64,000 nucleotides of DNA from Bacteroidota bacterium. Its GTDB lineage: Bacteria > Bacteroidota > Bacteroidia > Chitinophagales > Chitinophagaceae. Positions 1 through 9,387 of the stretch are shown here, in pieces (position 1 is the first letter of the stretch; every line of letters begins with the position of its first letter). The notes below the pieces were generated by a model. It worked only from the letters and a program-made list of their open reading frames with translations, was not told the origin of the DNA and made no database searches. The stretch is from positions 173,182 to 237,181 of the forward strand of contig JAFEAE010000012.1 in assembly GCA_018266575.1 (NCBI GenBank). Reading direction: 5' to 3'. A program made the position numbers and the translations under genes.

Positions 1-1515
<1,515 letters not shown>

Positions 1516-1534
1516 TATGACTTTTCTTAATTAA

Positions 1535-1568
1535 TAAAAAAGGCAGCTTGAAAATAGCTGCCTTTTTT
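1535..1568. terminator. Bidirectional intrinsic terminator after katG
   Basis: An 8-bp perfect stem, AGGCAGCT with AGCTGCCT, closes a 7-base loop. It is flanked by an A-run on the left and a T-run on the right, so it could stop transcription from either side. Confidence 0.85.
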
Positions 1569-1607
1569 ACTAACGTTAATGGATATGTGAAATTTGAGTT
1601 TGGATAG

Positions 1608-1736
1608 GCCTCACCCTCATTCCCACTCCAAAGGAGAGGGATGCTCATTATTCCGGGCTTTATGAAATTTCCAAATAGCAAAAGTAAGTTGCACGGAGGC
1701 CCCTTTATCCATTGGAGAAGGAACGGGGGATGAGGC
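1608..1736. repeat. Palindromic interspersed element (REP/MITE-like)
   Basis: The ends are inverted copies of each other. The left end reads GCCTCACCC, then CTCCAAAGGAGAGGG. The right end, on the opposite strand, reads GCCTCATCCCCC, then CTCCAATGGAG. About 28 bp match imperfectly at each end of a roughly 129-bp unit with no plausible gene. Elements with CCTCACCC and CTCC-GGAG ends are common as dispersed intergenic repeats; assignment to a named family was not possible here. Confidence 0.6.
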
Positions 1737-1791
1737 GAATCTGCTATGAAAACCGAAGCTGGTATTATAAAATTACATTTCTTCAAAATCC

Positions 1792-1824
1792 TTTCATTTT
1801 GAAAAACGTTTTTTCATTTTGAAA
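1792..1824. promoter_or_regulatory. Two 13-bp palindromic direct repeats, operator-like
   Basis: TTTCATTTTGAAA occurs at 1792-1804 and again at 1812-1824. Each copy is itself an inverted repeat (TTTCA and TGAAA around TTT), and the copies are exactly 20 bp apart, about two helical turns. They lie upstream of the small ORF and kup. A dimeric regulator binding here is inference only. Confidence 0.35.
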
Positions 1825-1937
1825 GGAATTGGTTTATGCTATAATTCTTATTCTAAAAAATTATAATAAAAATTTTCAATAGCAGAAAGCCTTCCTGATT
1901 ATTGCATATTTTTCTTTTGCCGGAGGTATGATTGTTG

Positions 1938-2090
1938 ATGCTTCAGCAGGTTTCACGCCTCATCTTTTTTCTGATGAACATTAATAAAGAAAATATAAAG
2001 GGTAGAGTAGTGGTAGTGATTGCCTGGGCCATAGCGTTATGCCTCGTTTTTTTAGTGATACAAAAAATCAGGGTAACGCTGATAAAATAG
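1938..2090 (+). CDS. Possible small single-span membrane protein upstream of kup
   Basis: An open frame of 50 codons starting at ATG 1938, with an internal ATG at 1974. The C-terminal half is one hydrophobic helix (residues about 25-42, VVVVIAWAIALCLVFLVIQ) followed by a basic tail ending in LIK. A GGAGG sequence lies 11 bases before the first ATG, unusual for this phylum. It ends 34 bp before kup on the same strand. No homologue was recognised. A small accessory subunit of the transporter is one possibility; a chance frame is another. Confidence 0.35.
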   Translation: MLQQVSRLIFFLMNINKENIKGRVVVVIAWAIALCLVFLVIQKIRVTLIK

Positions 2091-2124
2091 CTCATACTGT
2101 TTATAACCAAATTGTAACTCTGAT

Positions 2125-4104
2125 ATGTCATCTTCGCACCTGAAAAAAATCTCCGCAGCAGGCCTCATCATTACGTTAGGTATTATCTTCGGGGACATTG
2201 GTACTTCACCTCTCTACACCTTACAGACAATAATCAATGAAGGAGGAAAAATAAATGAAGAATTGGTTTTCGGGGCCATCTCCTGCATTTTCTGGACACT
2301 CACTTTGCAAACTACATTCAAATATGTGTTCATCACGTTGCAGGCAGATAACAAAGGCGAGGGCGGCGTGTTTTCCTTGTATGCATTGGTGCGCAGGTAT
2401 GGAAAAAAATTAGTGTACCCGGCGATTATTGGTGCAGGTACTTTATTGGCAGATGGAATTATCACTCCGCCAATTTCTGTTACATCGGCTATTGAAGGAT
2501 TGAACCAGGTAAATGGGCTGGCCAATGTCATTGTTCCGGGAAATAACCTCGTTGTAGAAATTGTGCTGGTGATCATTTTGCTTTTATTTGTTTTCCAGCG
2601 GTTCGGAACAAAGGTTGTTGGCGGTTCTTTCGGGCCAATCATGTTAGTATGGTTTACGATGCTTGGTGTACTTGGGCTCAGCCAGATCATTCATTACCCG
2701 CATATTTTTAAAGCGCTTAGCCCGCATTACGGAATTAAATTATTGACACTTCATCCGAAAGGCTTCTGGTTGCTCGGTGCAGTTTTTCTTTGCACAACAG
2801 GTGCAGAAGCGCTGTATTCCGATCTTGGGCATTGCGGAAGAAAAAATATACAGATCAGTTGGCTGTTTGTAAAAGCCGCGCTTTTGCTGAATTATCTTGG
2901 GCAGGCTGCGTGGGTGCTGACGCAAAACAAAGAGAGTATCGGCACTGTGAACCCGTTTTTCGCGATTGTTCCGCATTGGTTTTTAATACCAAGTGTTTTC
3001 ATTGCAACTGCTGCATCGATCATTGCAAGCCAGGCGTTGATCAGCGGTTCGTTCACGCTTATCAATGAAGCGATCAGTTTAAATTTCTGGCCGAAGGTGA
3101 CCGTGAAATTTCCGACCGATGTAAGAGGTCAGATTTATATTCCAAGTATCAACTGGGTGCTTTGCATTGGTTGTTTTTTGGTGGTGCTTTATTTCCGTAC
3201 CTCCGAGGCGATGACCGCTGCTTATGGCTTTTCCATTACAGTTGCAATGTTGATGACAACGATACTGATGTATTATTTCCTGCGTTATGTAAAACATTTT
3301 CCATTAGCGCTGGTGATAATTATACTCGTTGTTTTCCTGAGTGTGGAATCTTCTTTTTTTGTTGCCAATGCTGTGAAAATTGTAAAACGCCTGTTCTTCC
3401 TGGTATTTGAATTTGGGTTGATATTTACGATGTACATCTGGTATAATGCAAGAAAGATCAACAACCGTTTTTTGTCATTCATTAATCTTACTGAATATAT
3501 TCCGTTATTGGAAAACCTTAGTGCGGATGAACGTGTGCCAAAATTTTCTTCTCATCTTATTTACCTTACTAAAGCCAATAAGCCAACGCATATTGAACAA
3601 AAAATTATTTATTCAATATTCAGCCACAACCCCAAACGAGCAGATGTGTATTGGTTCATTCACATTGAACGCACAGATGAGCCCTATACACTGGAATATG
3701 GGGTGGAAGAATTGAAGAATGACAAAGTGATCCGTGTTGAATTCAGGCTTGGCTTCCGCGTGCAACCCAGGATAGGGCTGATGTTCCGCAAAGTAGTGGA
3801 AGAAATGATCTGTAATAAAGAACTGGATATTATTTCCAGGTACCCGACATTAAAGAAACATAATATTGCGGAAGATTTTCGGTTTGTGGTGCTCGAAAAA
3901 TTTCTTTCTTACGATAATGAATTTTCGGTGCGGGACGGGTTCATACTCAACAGTTATTTCGGGATAAAACATCTTGCGCTCAGCGATGATAAGGCATTTG
4001 GGCTGGATTCCAGCGAAACAGTTGTAGAAAAACTTCCATTGGTAGTTGCACCTGCATCACGGATTGCGCTCCACAGGGCTTATTATCATATCCATGAAGG
4101 ATAA
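2125..4104 (+). CDS. kup: KUP/HAK/KT family potassium uptake protein
   Basis: Inner-membrane K+/H+ symporter of 659 residues, slightly longer than the roughly 620-residue E. coli protein. The family signature GDIGTSPLYT is at residues 23-32, followed by TADGIITPPISV-type sequence near 110, about twelve hydrophobic spans up to residue 435, and a C-terminal cytoplasmic domain of about 220 residues. The ATG at 2125 begins MSSSHLKK directly before the first span, so the start is natural. It stands alone: the next gene is on the opposite strand. Confidence 0.95.
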   Translation: MSSSHLKKISAAGLIITLGIIFGDIGTSPLYTLQTIINEGGKINEELVFGAISCIFWTLTLQTTFKYVFITLQADNKGEGGVFSLYALVRRYGKKLVYPAIIGAGTLLADGIITPPISVTSAIEGLNQVNGLANVIVPGNNLVVEIVLVIILLLFVFQRFGTKVVGGSFGPIMLVWFTMLGVLGLSQIIHYPHIFKALSPHYGIKLLTLHPKGFWLLGAVFLCTTGAEALYSDLGHCGRKNIQISWLFVKAALLLNYLGQAAWVLTQNKESIGTVNPFFAIVPHWFLIPSVFIATAASIIASQALISGSFTLINEAISLNFWPKVTVKFPTDVRGQIYIPSINWVLCIGCFLVVLYFRTSEAMTAAYGFSITVAMLMTTILMYYFLRYVKHFPLALVIIILVVFLSVESSFFVANAVKIVKRLFFLVFEFGLIFTMYIWYNARKINNRFLSFINLTEYIPLLENLSADERVPKFSSHLIYLTKANKPTHIEQKIIYSIFSHNPKRADVYWFIHIERTDEPYTLEYGVEELKNDKVIRVEFRLGFRVQPRIGLMFRKVVEEMICNKELDIISRYPTLKKHNIAEDFRFVVLEKFLSYDNEFSVRDGFILNSYFGIKHLALSDDKAFGLDSSETVVEKLPLVVAPASRIALHRAYYHIHEG

Positions 4105-4130
4105 GGTATGATTTCGCTTATATATTAACG

Positions 4131-4418
4131 TTATACCGATTTATCAATCAGGTAATCGTATTCCGGGTGGCGTTTCAGGAATGCTGCAACAAACGGACAG
4201 TATACTTTTACTTTTTTGCCATTATCTGTTGCCCAGTTCAATGCATAAGAAGCCAGCCCGGACGCTATTCCTTTGCCGGATAATTTTTCAGGTACATAAG
4301 TGTGCATTAAATACAACTCATCATGATGAAAACGGTATTGTAAAAAAGCAAGATCGCCTTCATCGTGTACTTCAAATTGTTTTTCCTGTTCGTTATTGAT
4401 AACATTGTATGATTGCAT
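4131..4418 (-). CDS. Small GNAT-fold N-acetyltransferase (YjdJ type)
   Basis: A 95-residue protein of the compact GNAT subfamily. The acetyl-CoA loop is seen as LSGKGIASGLASYAL (residues 46-60), followed by KVYCPFVAAFLKRHPEY, typical of this subfamily. Full-length GNATs are about 150 residues, but the YjdJ type is normally this short. The substrate is unknown. It is convergent with kup, 26 bp apart, with no clear terminator between them. Confidence 0.8.
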   Translation of the reverse strand: MQSYNVINNEQEKQFEVHDEGDLAFLQYRFHHDELYLMHTYVPEKLSGKGIASGLASYALNWATDNGKKVKVYCPFVAAFLKRHPEYDYLIDKSV

Positions 4419-4552
4419 TCTGTAGAATTGGGAAGGGTAAATTTAGGTGAGATGGGTTTTGCAGGGAAATTTTTTTAGCGGTTCTCGCAGAGTTTTATAA
4501 TAAATAACCCTCTGCGCAATTTGCACTTTTGCGTGAAAATTAAATTCTTTCA

Positions 4553-4590
4553 AAATAAAAAAGCATTGCAGTTCTCTGGCGCTGCAATGC
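4553..4590 (-). terminator. Minus-strand terminator, distal copy
   Basis: GCATTGCAG (4563-4571) pairs with CTGCAATGC (4582-4590). Read on the minus strand the stem is followed by a T-rich tract. It lies 90 bp beyond another terminator, so it may end a separate short transcript. Confidence 0.6.
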
Positions 4591-4671
4591 CTGGAATCAC
4601 TAAGGCCGGACTTTTGTTTCACCCACATAATAATACAAACGGGAAAAATGCAATCCGGGTTTGCAGCCATA

Positions 4672-4706
4672 CTAAAAAAACACTGCAGTCTTGTGGACTG
4701 CAGTGC
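4672..4706 (-). terminator. Minus-strand terminator after the flavin reductase gene
   Basis: CACTGCAGTC and GACTGCAGTG form a perfect 10-bp stem with a 5-base loop. On the minus strand it is followed by seven Ts. It is placed to end the transcript from the reductase/parvulin pair. Confidence 0.75.
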
Positions 4707-4846
4707 AAACTAAACGAATCCGCCGAATACGGCTAATTATGAATGAAGAGTTCTGGTAGAAAACGCAGGTGGTTTTAAAAAATTATGTGCTCAGGATTCT
4801 CACTTGTAACCCTATTCATATTTACCCTTAGATGTTTTAGGCTGTT

Positions 4847-5515
4847 TTATTTTTCGAAAACTACTGCATCGGGGTTTGCTCCGAGTTCTTTAAGTGAAGC
4901 TGAGATATCCTGCACCATTTTATCAGGCCCGCATATATAGAAAGGCTTCGAAAAATCACTGATCTTTTCTTTCAGAAAAGCCTTGTCTATCGGGCCTTTC
5001 AGGTAGCCTGGCTTATCTTCACGCGTTAAAATATAATGTGCATTTATACCAAGTATGGAATTTAATTCTTCATGGTAAATAATATCTTCTTCTTTTTTAT
5101 TGGAGAAAAAAAGATGGTTGCTGTTGATCTTTTTTTCTTTAGCCAGTTGCCGCAAAATGGCAATAAAAGGGGTGATGCCTGCGCCGCCTGCAATAAAATA
5201 ACCCTCACCCTTATACGAAATTGCGCCCCACACATCGTGAACGATCAATTCGTCGCCAGGATTTAATTTGTATAATTCATTGGTTACACCTTCATGATCT
5301 TTGTATGATTTGATCGTAAATTCAAGGTAAGGGTCTTCATTAAGGCTGGTAAAGGTAAACGGACGCCTTTCCTCTTTCCATTTTTCTTTGTTGATGGCTA
5401 TTTCTGTTGCCTGTCCGGGAACGAAAGAATAACCTTCCGGTTTTTCGATGCGGTAATACCGCACATCATGCGTTACATGGTGAACTGCCAGAATTTTGAC
5501 GATGTGATTTTCCAT
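4847..5515 (-). CDS. FAD/NAD(P)-binding ferredoxin reductase-like oxidoreductase
   Basis: A 222-residue single-chain reductase of the ferredoxin-NADP+ reductase superfamily. Residues 51-57 (RPFTFTS) form the FAD-binding R-x-x-T/S motif, GGAGITPF at 110-117 the nicotinamide-binding loop, and CGP near 193 the C-terminal NAD(P)-site motif. No [2Fe-2S] domain is attached, so it needs a separate partner such as a flavodoxin, ferredoxin or heme protein. It lies 11 bp after the parvulin gene and probably shares its transcript. Confidence 0.88.
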   Translation of the reverse strand: MENHIVKILAVHHVTHDVRYYRIEKPEGYSFVPGQATEIAINKEKWKEERRPFTFTSLNEDPYLEFTIKSYKDHEGVTNELYKLNPGDELIVHDVWGAISYKGEGYFIAGGAGITPFIAILRQLAKEKKINSNHLFFSNKKEEDIIYHEELNSILGINAHYILTREDKPGYLKGPIDKAFLKEKISDFSKPFYICGPDKMVQDISASLKELGANPDAVVFEK

Positions 5516-5526
5516 GATGTATTTTT

Positions 5527-6138
5527 TTATCTTCCGTTGGCACGAAGCACGGTGATTTCTTTTTTGTCATCATCATCATACGTTTTTTTCACAATATAAT
5601 GCCATTGCTTATCGGATACATCAACAAAAAAAACATCGCCGAGTTTATGGTTTTTTACTGCGTCCTGGAATTCTTTCGGCATCATTTCTTCCCCGAAAAA
5701 CCAACCGGTATCACCATGTGTATTATTGCCATCCATGGTATATTCATCAGAAAGCTTATCCATTGGAGTTCCTGCTACGGCTTTTTGTGCAATGACCTTT
5801 TTCATGCTGTCAATCTGCGTAGGCGATAAAGAGGCGCCATCCAGGAAAACATAACTTGCCCGGTAATTCACGGTTTCTTTTGCTTCGAGCACTTTGTAAG
5901 TTACATAACCAACAGAAAAAATATCTCCCTGGTTTTGACGAAGCAATCGTTTATCGATTAATGAAGAATCTTTTCCGTTTGTCAGGTGCAATAATGCGGG
6001 CTTTAGCGCAGCATTATCTGCAATAAACTGGTTTGCCTGTTCTATGGTTGTTATTTTCTGAAATTTTTCTGTTACTGTCTGTTGTGCAAATAAAGAACAT
6101 GAAATAAAAAGGAATACACACACTAAGCTATTTTTCAT
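5527..6138 (-). CDS. Secreted parvulin-type peptidyl-prolyl isomerase
   Basis: About 203 residues from the chosen ATG at 6138, which starts a signal peptide (MKNSLVCVFLF to LFAQQ); an upstream in-frame ATG at 6174 would place 12 polar residues before it. Residues about 95-195 resemble a PpiC/rotamase domain, with YVFLDGASL, DKLSDEYTMDG, GDTGWFFGEEM and FQDAVKNHKLGDV segments. It probably helps fold periplasmic or outer-membrane proteins. Function within the envelope is inferred from the signal peptide. Confidence 0.75.
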   Translation of the reverse strand: MKNSLVCVFLFISCSLFAQQTVTEKFQKITTIEQANQFIADNAALKPALLHLTNGKDSSLIDKRLLRQNQGDIFSVGYVTYKVLEAKETVNYRASYVFLDGASLSPTQIDSMKKVIAQKAVAGTPMDKLSDEYTMDGNNTHGDTGWFFGEEMMPKEFQDAVKNHKLGDVFFVDVSDKQWHYIVKKTYDDDDKKEITVLRANGR

Positions 6139-6262
6139 ACTTTGATTTTTTCCGAATTTAAGAATATCATACAACGATAAAGGTAATTAAAGGATAAATA
6201 ACCGGAGCGGCAACTTATTTTATTTATGCCGATTTAAGATTTTAATAAGAAATCAAAGAATA

Positions 6263-6353
6263 GTTGACAGATGGCAGATGTTAGATGTCAGTGTTAGAAA
6301 ATATTATCACTTCCTTTAGTCTGTCATCTTTCAACTCTCATCTTTCAACTTGA
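6263..6353. repeat. Heptamer array locus 1 (two arms)
   Basis: Forward arm of 7-mers at 6263-6297: GTTGACA, GATGGCA, GATGTTA, GATGTCA, GTGTTAG. Reverse arm at 6319-6353: GTCTGTC, ATCTTTC, AACTCTC, ATCTTTC, AACTTGA. The arms are roughly inverted to each other, so RNA from either strand could fold. It lies at the 3' end of the small minus-strand ORF at 6365-6655. Confidence 0.7.
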
Positions 6354-6364
6354 GCAATATAAGA

Positions 6365-6655
6365 TCATCTCTTTTCGTCTTTAATCTCTGCCAATGAATT
6401 TGCATACGCTTCCGTTACCGTTTTTTTTCCCGGGAAATCTTTTTTATTTGATACAAGAATATAGCGGTATTGGTTGCCTTTGCCTGAAAGAATTTTCTCC
6501 GGGGCATGGATTTCATTTTCCAATGGAAACCGAAATGTATGTGTTGATTTTAGTTCACAGGAAGAAATTTTTGTTGAGCGAAAGTTGACCAGGATACAAA
6601 AGGTACAAGAGTGCGACGCAACGATGCAAAATAGAATTACTGTTGCTGGGTACAT
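6365..6655 (-). CDS. Hypothetical small protein, possibly exported
   Basis: A 96-residue frame with a hydrophobic N-terminus (VILFCIVASHSCTFCILV) that could be a signal or lipoprotein leader, then a polar domain ending NSLAEIKDEKR. The first 18 or so codons overlap a dispersed repeat motif (6603-6652), so the start may be wrong or the gene may have captured the repeat. No family was recognised. A heptamer array directly after the stop, as at real genes in this window, gives weak support. A plus-strand frame at 6474-6749 is a competing but less protein-like reading. Confidence 0.4.
   Translation of the reverse strand: MYPATVILFCIVASHSCTFCILVNFRSTKISSCELKSTHTFRFPLENEIHAPEKILSGKGNQYRYILVSNKKDFPGKKTVTEAYANSLAEIKDEKR
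6603..6652. repeat. Dispersed GTACAAGAGTGCGAC repeat, copy 1
   Basis: The 15-mer at 6603-6617 recurs exactly at 63876-63890. Overlapping it, AGTGCGACGCAAC (6610-6622) recurs inverted at 37022-37034. An AATAGAATT string lies nearby here and at the 63.9 kb copy. The region ends in GTTGCTGGGTAC, partly complementary to its start. Confidence 0.5.
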
Positions 6656-6875
6656 ACTAAAAATATTTTTATTCTCTGAGAGTTGTATAAATTGTTCACG
6701 TCTTTGTTTGAATTTTCAACATCAGAGATTTGTGAATACGAAGAAGTAGGAATCTTTACGAAGCCTCATATCTTGGCATGACGAATCTCAAAGTGACGAA
6801 TCAACAGGCACTGCAGCTATTGCAGACGTTTTGAAAAATAAACTTCCGATGACGTATATTCGGGCATATTTATAC

Positions 6876-7892
6876 ATGATGAGAACATTAGTTTGTGAAA
6901 CTCCATTTCGTTTTGAATATGCAGATGCAAAAATACCGGTACGGACAGAGGGGAAAACCCTGCTTAAAATAAAAAGCATTGGCATTTGCGGCACCGACCT
7001 GCATGCATTTGAAGGCACGCAACCTTTTTTTAATTACCCGCGGATACTCGGGCACGAACTGGCCGCAGAAATTGTAGAAACGGATGCGGCAGGTTTTGTA
7101 AGCGGGGAAACGGTTACGCTGATCCCGTATTTTAATTGCGGTACTTGTATTGCATGCAGGAATGGAAAACCAAATTGCTGTGCGAGCGTAACTGTTTGCG
7201 GAGTGCATAGCGATGGCGGTATGCAGGAATATTTTCTGGTGCCATCCTATTCATTGGTGCACGGACAAGGTTTGGGCCTGGATGAACTTGCATTGACAGA
7301 GCCACTTGCGATAGGGGCACATGGCATACGAAGGGCGGATACAAAAGCGGGAGAATTTGTACTGATCATTGGCGCCGGGCCGATAGGGATTGCAACAATG
7401 GAATTTGCAAAAATTGCCGGTGCAAAAGTGATAGCGATGGATATAAATGAAAAGCGTTTGGCGTTTTGTAAAGAAAAAGAAATTGCTGAGTACACCATAA
7501 ACCCTGCGAACGATGATGTTGCTGAAAAACTAAAAATAATTACCAACGGTGATATGCCAACGCTGGTGATAGATGCAACGGGAAACAGGAAAGCGATCAA
7601 CAGTGCCCTTCCATATCTTGCACATGGCGGAAGATTTGTGCTGATCGGTTTGCAACGGGAAGAAATTGTATTAAGCCATCCTGAATTTCATAAGCGGGAA
7701 GCAACGTTGATGAGTAGCCGAAATGCAACACGACAGGATTTTGAATTTGTGGTTCGTTGTTTAAAAGAAAAGCGTATCAACCCTTCAAATTACATTACAC
7801 ACCGTGTGAAATTTGCTGAAGTGAAAGATGAATTTGCAAGCTGGTTAAAACCGGAGAATGGGGTTATTAAAGCGATGGTGGAAATGGAGTGA
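6876..7892 (+). CDS. Zinc-dependent alcohol dehydrogenase (RspB/LgoD-like)
   Basis: Medium-chain dehydrogenase of about 338 residues, oxidising a polyol or sugar-acid alcohol with NAD(P)+. From the start at 6876, catalytic zinc ligands are Cys38 in GICGTD and the GHE pair at 59-61. Structural zinc cysteines are at 88, 91, 94 and 101 or 102 (CGTCIACRNGKPNCC). The Rossmann loop GAGPIG is near 162. The longer frame from 6831 adds 15 residues with no family match, so the MMRTLVCETP start was preferred. The sequence resembles the RspB and L-galactonate dehydrogenase branch, but the substrate cannot be named. Confidence 0.88.
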   Translation: MMRTLVCETPFRFEYADAKIPVRTEGKTLLKIKSIGICGTDLHAFEGTQPFFNYPRILGHELAAEIVETDAAGFVSGETVTLIPYFNCGTCIACRNGKPNCCASVTVCGVHSDGGMQEYFLVPSYSLVHGQGLGLDELALTEPLAIGAHGIRRADTKAGEFVLIIGAGPIGIATMEFAKIAGAKVIAMDINEKRLAFCKEKEIAEYTINPANDDVAEKLKIITNGDMPTLVIDATGNRKAINSALPYLAHGGRFVLIGLQREEIVLSHPEFHKREATLMSSRNATRQDFEFVVRCLKEKRINPSNYITHRVKFAEVKDEFASWLKPENGVIKAMVEME

Positions 7893-7947
7893 GATTTTTT
7901 AGGACAATTTATATTTCAAGGACTAAATAATTTGTATACTTTTTTAC

Positions 7948-8044
7948 CGTCATTCCCGCGTAGGCGGCAATCTGAATTCACCTCAAGATGAAATATAAAA
8001 ACGATAGAATGCAGTTCCCGATTCCTGCATACGCAGGAATAACG
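7948..8044. repeat. Inverted intergenic repeat with CGTCATTCCCGCG ends
   Basis: The left end CGTCATTCCCGCGTAGGCGG (7948-7967) and the right end, read on the minus strand, CGTTATTCCTGCGTATGCAGG (8044-8024) are inverted copies about 55 bp apart. Each is partly palindromic in itself. Units of the CATTCCCGCG-AGGCGGGAAT type are widespread bacterial intergenic repeats. It marks the left border of the glycan cluster. Confidence 0.6.
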
Positions 8045-8097
8045 TACGAGTCCCGAATTTTTATTTTATATAACTGACGGATTCAACACCATAAAAA

Positions 8098-9387
8098 TTA
8101 TTCTGAAATTTTTTCGTAATTGCGCAAAAGATTTAATCTGACTTTTGCTAAACGTATTACTATAGTTTGCTTTCCTGCTAACACGGAAAAGAAAAATGCG
8201 AAAAAGAAAATGCCCTTATTTACATCAAGAATATTTTCTGTCAGGGAAATGATAGTGATCAATACCAGAAAACTGCAGAAAAAAATATCCTTAGCCTGGA
8301 TGGCGAGTTTGAAACCGATAAACAAAATAAAAAGATAAACAACCAAACCTGGAATTCCATTCTTAATAAGAAGGCTGAGGTATTCGTTGTGCGCATTTAA
8401 TTCGTATAAATAAGAATTGTACAATTTCTTTTCAAAATATTTTTCTTTTAGCAGTTCGGTTTCTGTTCCGCTACCATAGCCGGTTACAGGCTTTTGAGCG
8501 ATCAGTTCGGTTGCGCAATTCCATCTTGCGCCACGCGGATCGGAAATGGCAGTTGCCGACTTTGTTGTAGTAAGGTCTTGCTTGAATTTTAGTAACAACC
8601 GGTCTTTGAATAATTCTGTTTTTAATGCAAAGGATAGAAAGCAAACTGAAAATATTCCGAAGACGAGGAAAAATATTTTTCGTTTTTGCTGACGCAGTAC
8701 AAAAAAAGGAAAAATTAAAAGTATTATGAAAAGGCTCATGAATACAGAAAGCGCCAAAAGCTGGATCAACCCTGCAAATAGAATAAGGCAGGAAATAATG
8801 TTTGCTGTCATTTGCGCTTTTTTCTCTGAATGAAAACAGTAATACAATGAAGTGATAAATGAAACAGCGATATATGCCGAAAAGTACGTTGCATGCAGGT
8901 TGATAGGCGACGGGAAATTGTGATTGGTGAATGATTCTGTAAAGAGTATTGAGAATGGCAATTTATTATAGTTGATGATCTGTATGGCATCGATGAACAG
9001 GTAAACAACTATCAATGTGCAGGTAAACGAAAAGGCTTGCAATAACTGCATCCGGTATTTCTCCAGGTCGAGCGAGGTTGCCGAAATTATCAATGGAAAA
9101 ATCAGTAAAGCCAGTTGTTTTTGCCATTCAAAAAAAGCCTGCGGTTTATTGAACGAATATAAGGTGCTTATGGCTGTTAGTAAGTAAATAAATGCAGGGA
9201 ACATGCAGAAATATAACTTCTTTGGAATATCCTGTTTTCTAAAATGAATAATAGTGTGGACCAACAGGCTTGCCAAAACCAGTTCGCTGTAAAACATATC
9301 GAACGGTAACGCTACAAGAAAAAAAAGCAGGTGATAATAAGTGATCTTGTTAGCCAGGGAATCGTTTATAAACAAAACTTTTTTCAT
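8098..9387 (-). CDS. O-antigen ligase / Wzy_C family membrane protein
   Basis: About 429 residues with ten or more hydrophobic spans. A large periplasmic loop carries VTGYGSGTETE and AHNEYLSLLIKNGIPGL, the classical Wzy_C/WaaL ligase region with its conserved His-Asn-Glu. It would ligate or polymerise lipid-linked glycan on the periplasmic face. Starts at 9387 (MKKVLF) or 9393 (MSMKK) fit best; both overlap the preceding glycosyltransferase stop by about 40 bp, so they are translationally linked. It is the last gene of this minus-strand run. Confidence 0.85.
   Translation of the reverse strand: MKKVLFINDSLANKITYYHLLFFLVALPFDMFYSELVLASLLVHTIIHFRKQDIPKKLYFCMFPAFIYLLTAISTLYSFNKPQAFFEWQKQLALLIFPLIISATSLDLEKYRMQLLQAFSFTCTLIVVYLFIDAIQIINYNKLPFSILFTESFTNHNFPSPINLHATYFSAYIAVSFITSLYYCFHSEKKAQMTANIISCLILFAGLIQLLALSVFMSLFIILLIFPFFVLRQQKRKIFFLVFGIFSVCFLSFALKTELFKDRLLLKFKQDLTTTKSATAISDPRGARWNCATELIAQKPVTGYGSGTETELLKEKYFEKKLYNSYLYELNAHNEYLSLLIKNGIPGLVVYLFILFIGFKLAIQAKDIFFCSFLVLITIISLTENILDVNKGIFFFAFFFSVLAGKQTIVIRLAKVRLNLLRNYEKISE

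Larger units (their letters stand above)
1516..2124. other. Intergenic region between katG and kup
   Basis: About 600 bp holding the katG terminator, the palindromic element at 1608-1736, a pair of 13-bp palindromic direct repeats at 1792-1824, and a possible 50-codon membrane ORF at 1938-2090. Longer reverse-strand frames across the palindromic element show no protein-like features. Confidence 0.6.
4419..4846. other. Intergenic region with two minus-strand hairpins
   Basis: No convincing gene. It holds two hairpin-plus-T-run terminators, both oriented for the minus strand, at 4563-4590 and about 4675-4704. A short minus-strand frame at 4443-4670 has no recognisable features and runs through one hairpin, so it was not called. 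Confidence 0.6.

Noticed and set aside
1943..2131. Minus-strand 62-residue frame before kup
   Set aside because: It overlaps the kup start and is antisense to a more protein-like small plus-strand ORF.
4443..4670. Minus-strand 75-residue frame
   Set aside because: It runs through a terminator hairpin and has no family features.
6474..6749. Plus-strand 91-residue frame
   Set aside because: It competes with the minus-strand hypothetical gene; composition and ends look like antisense of repeat DNA.
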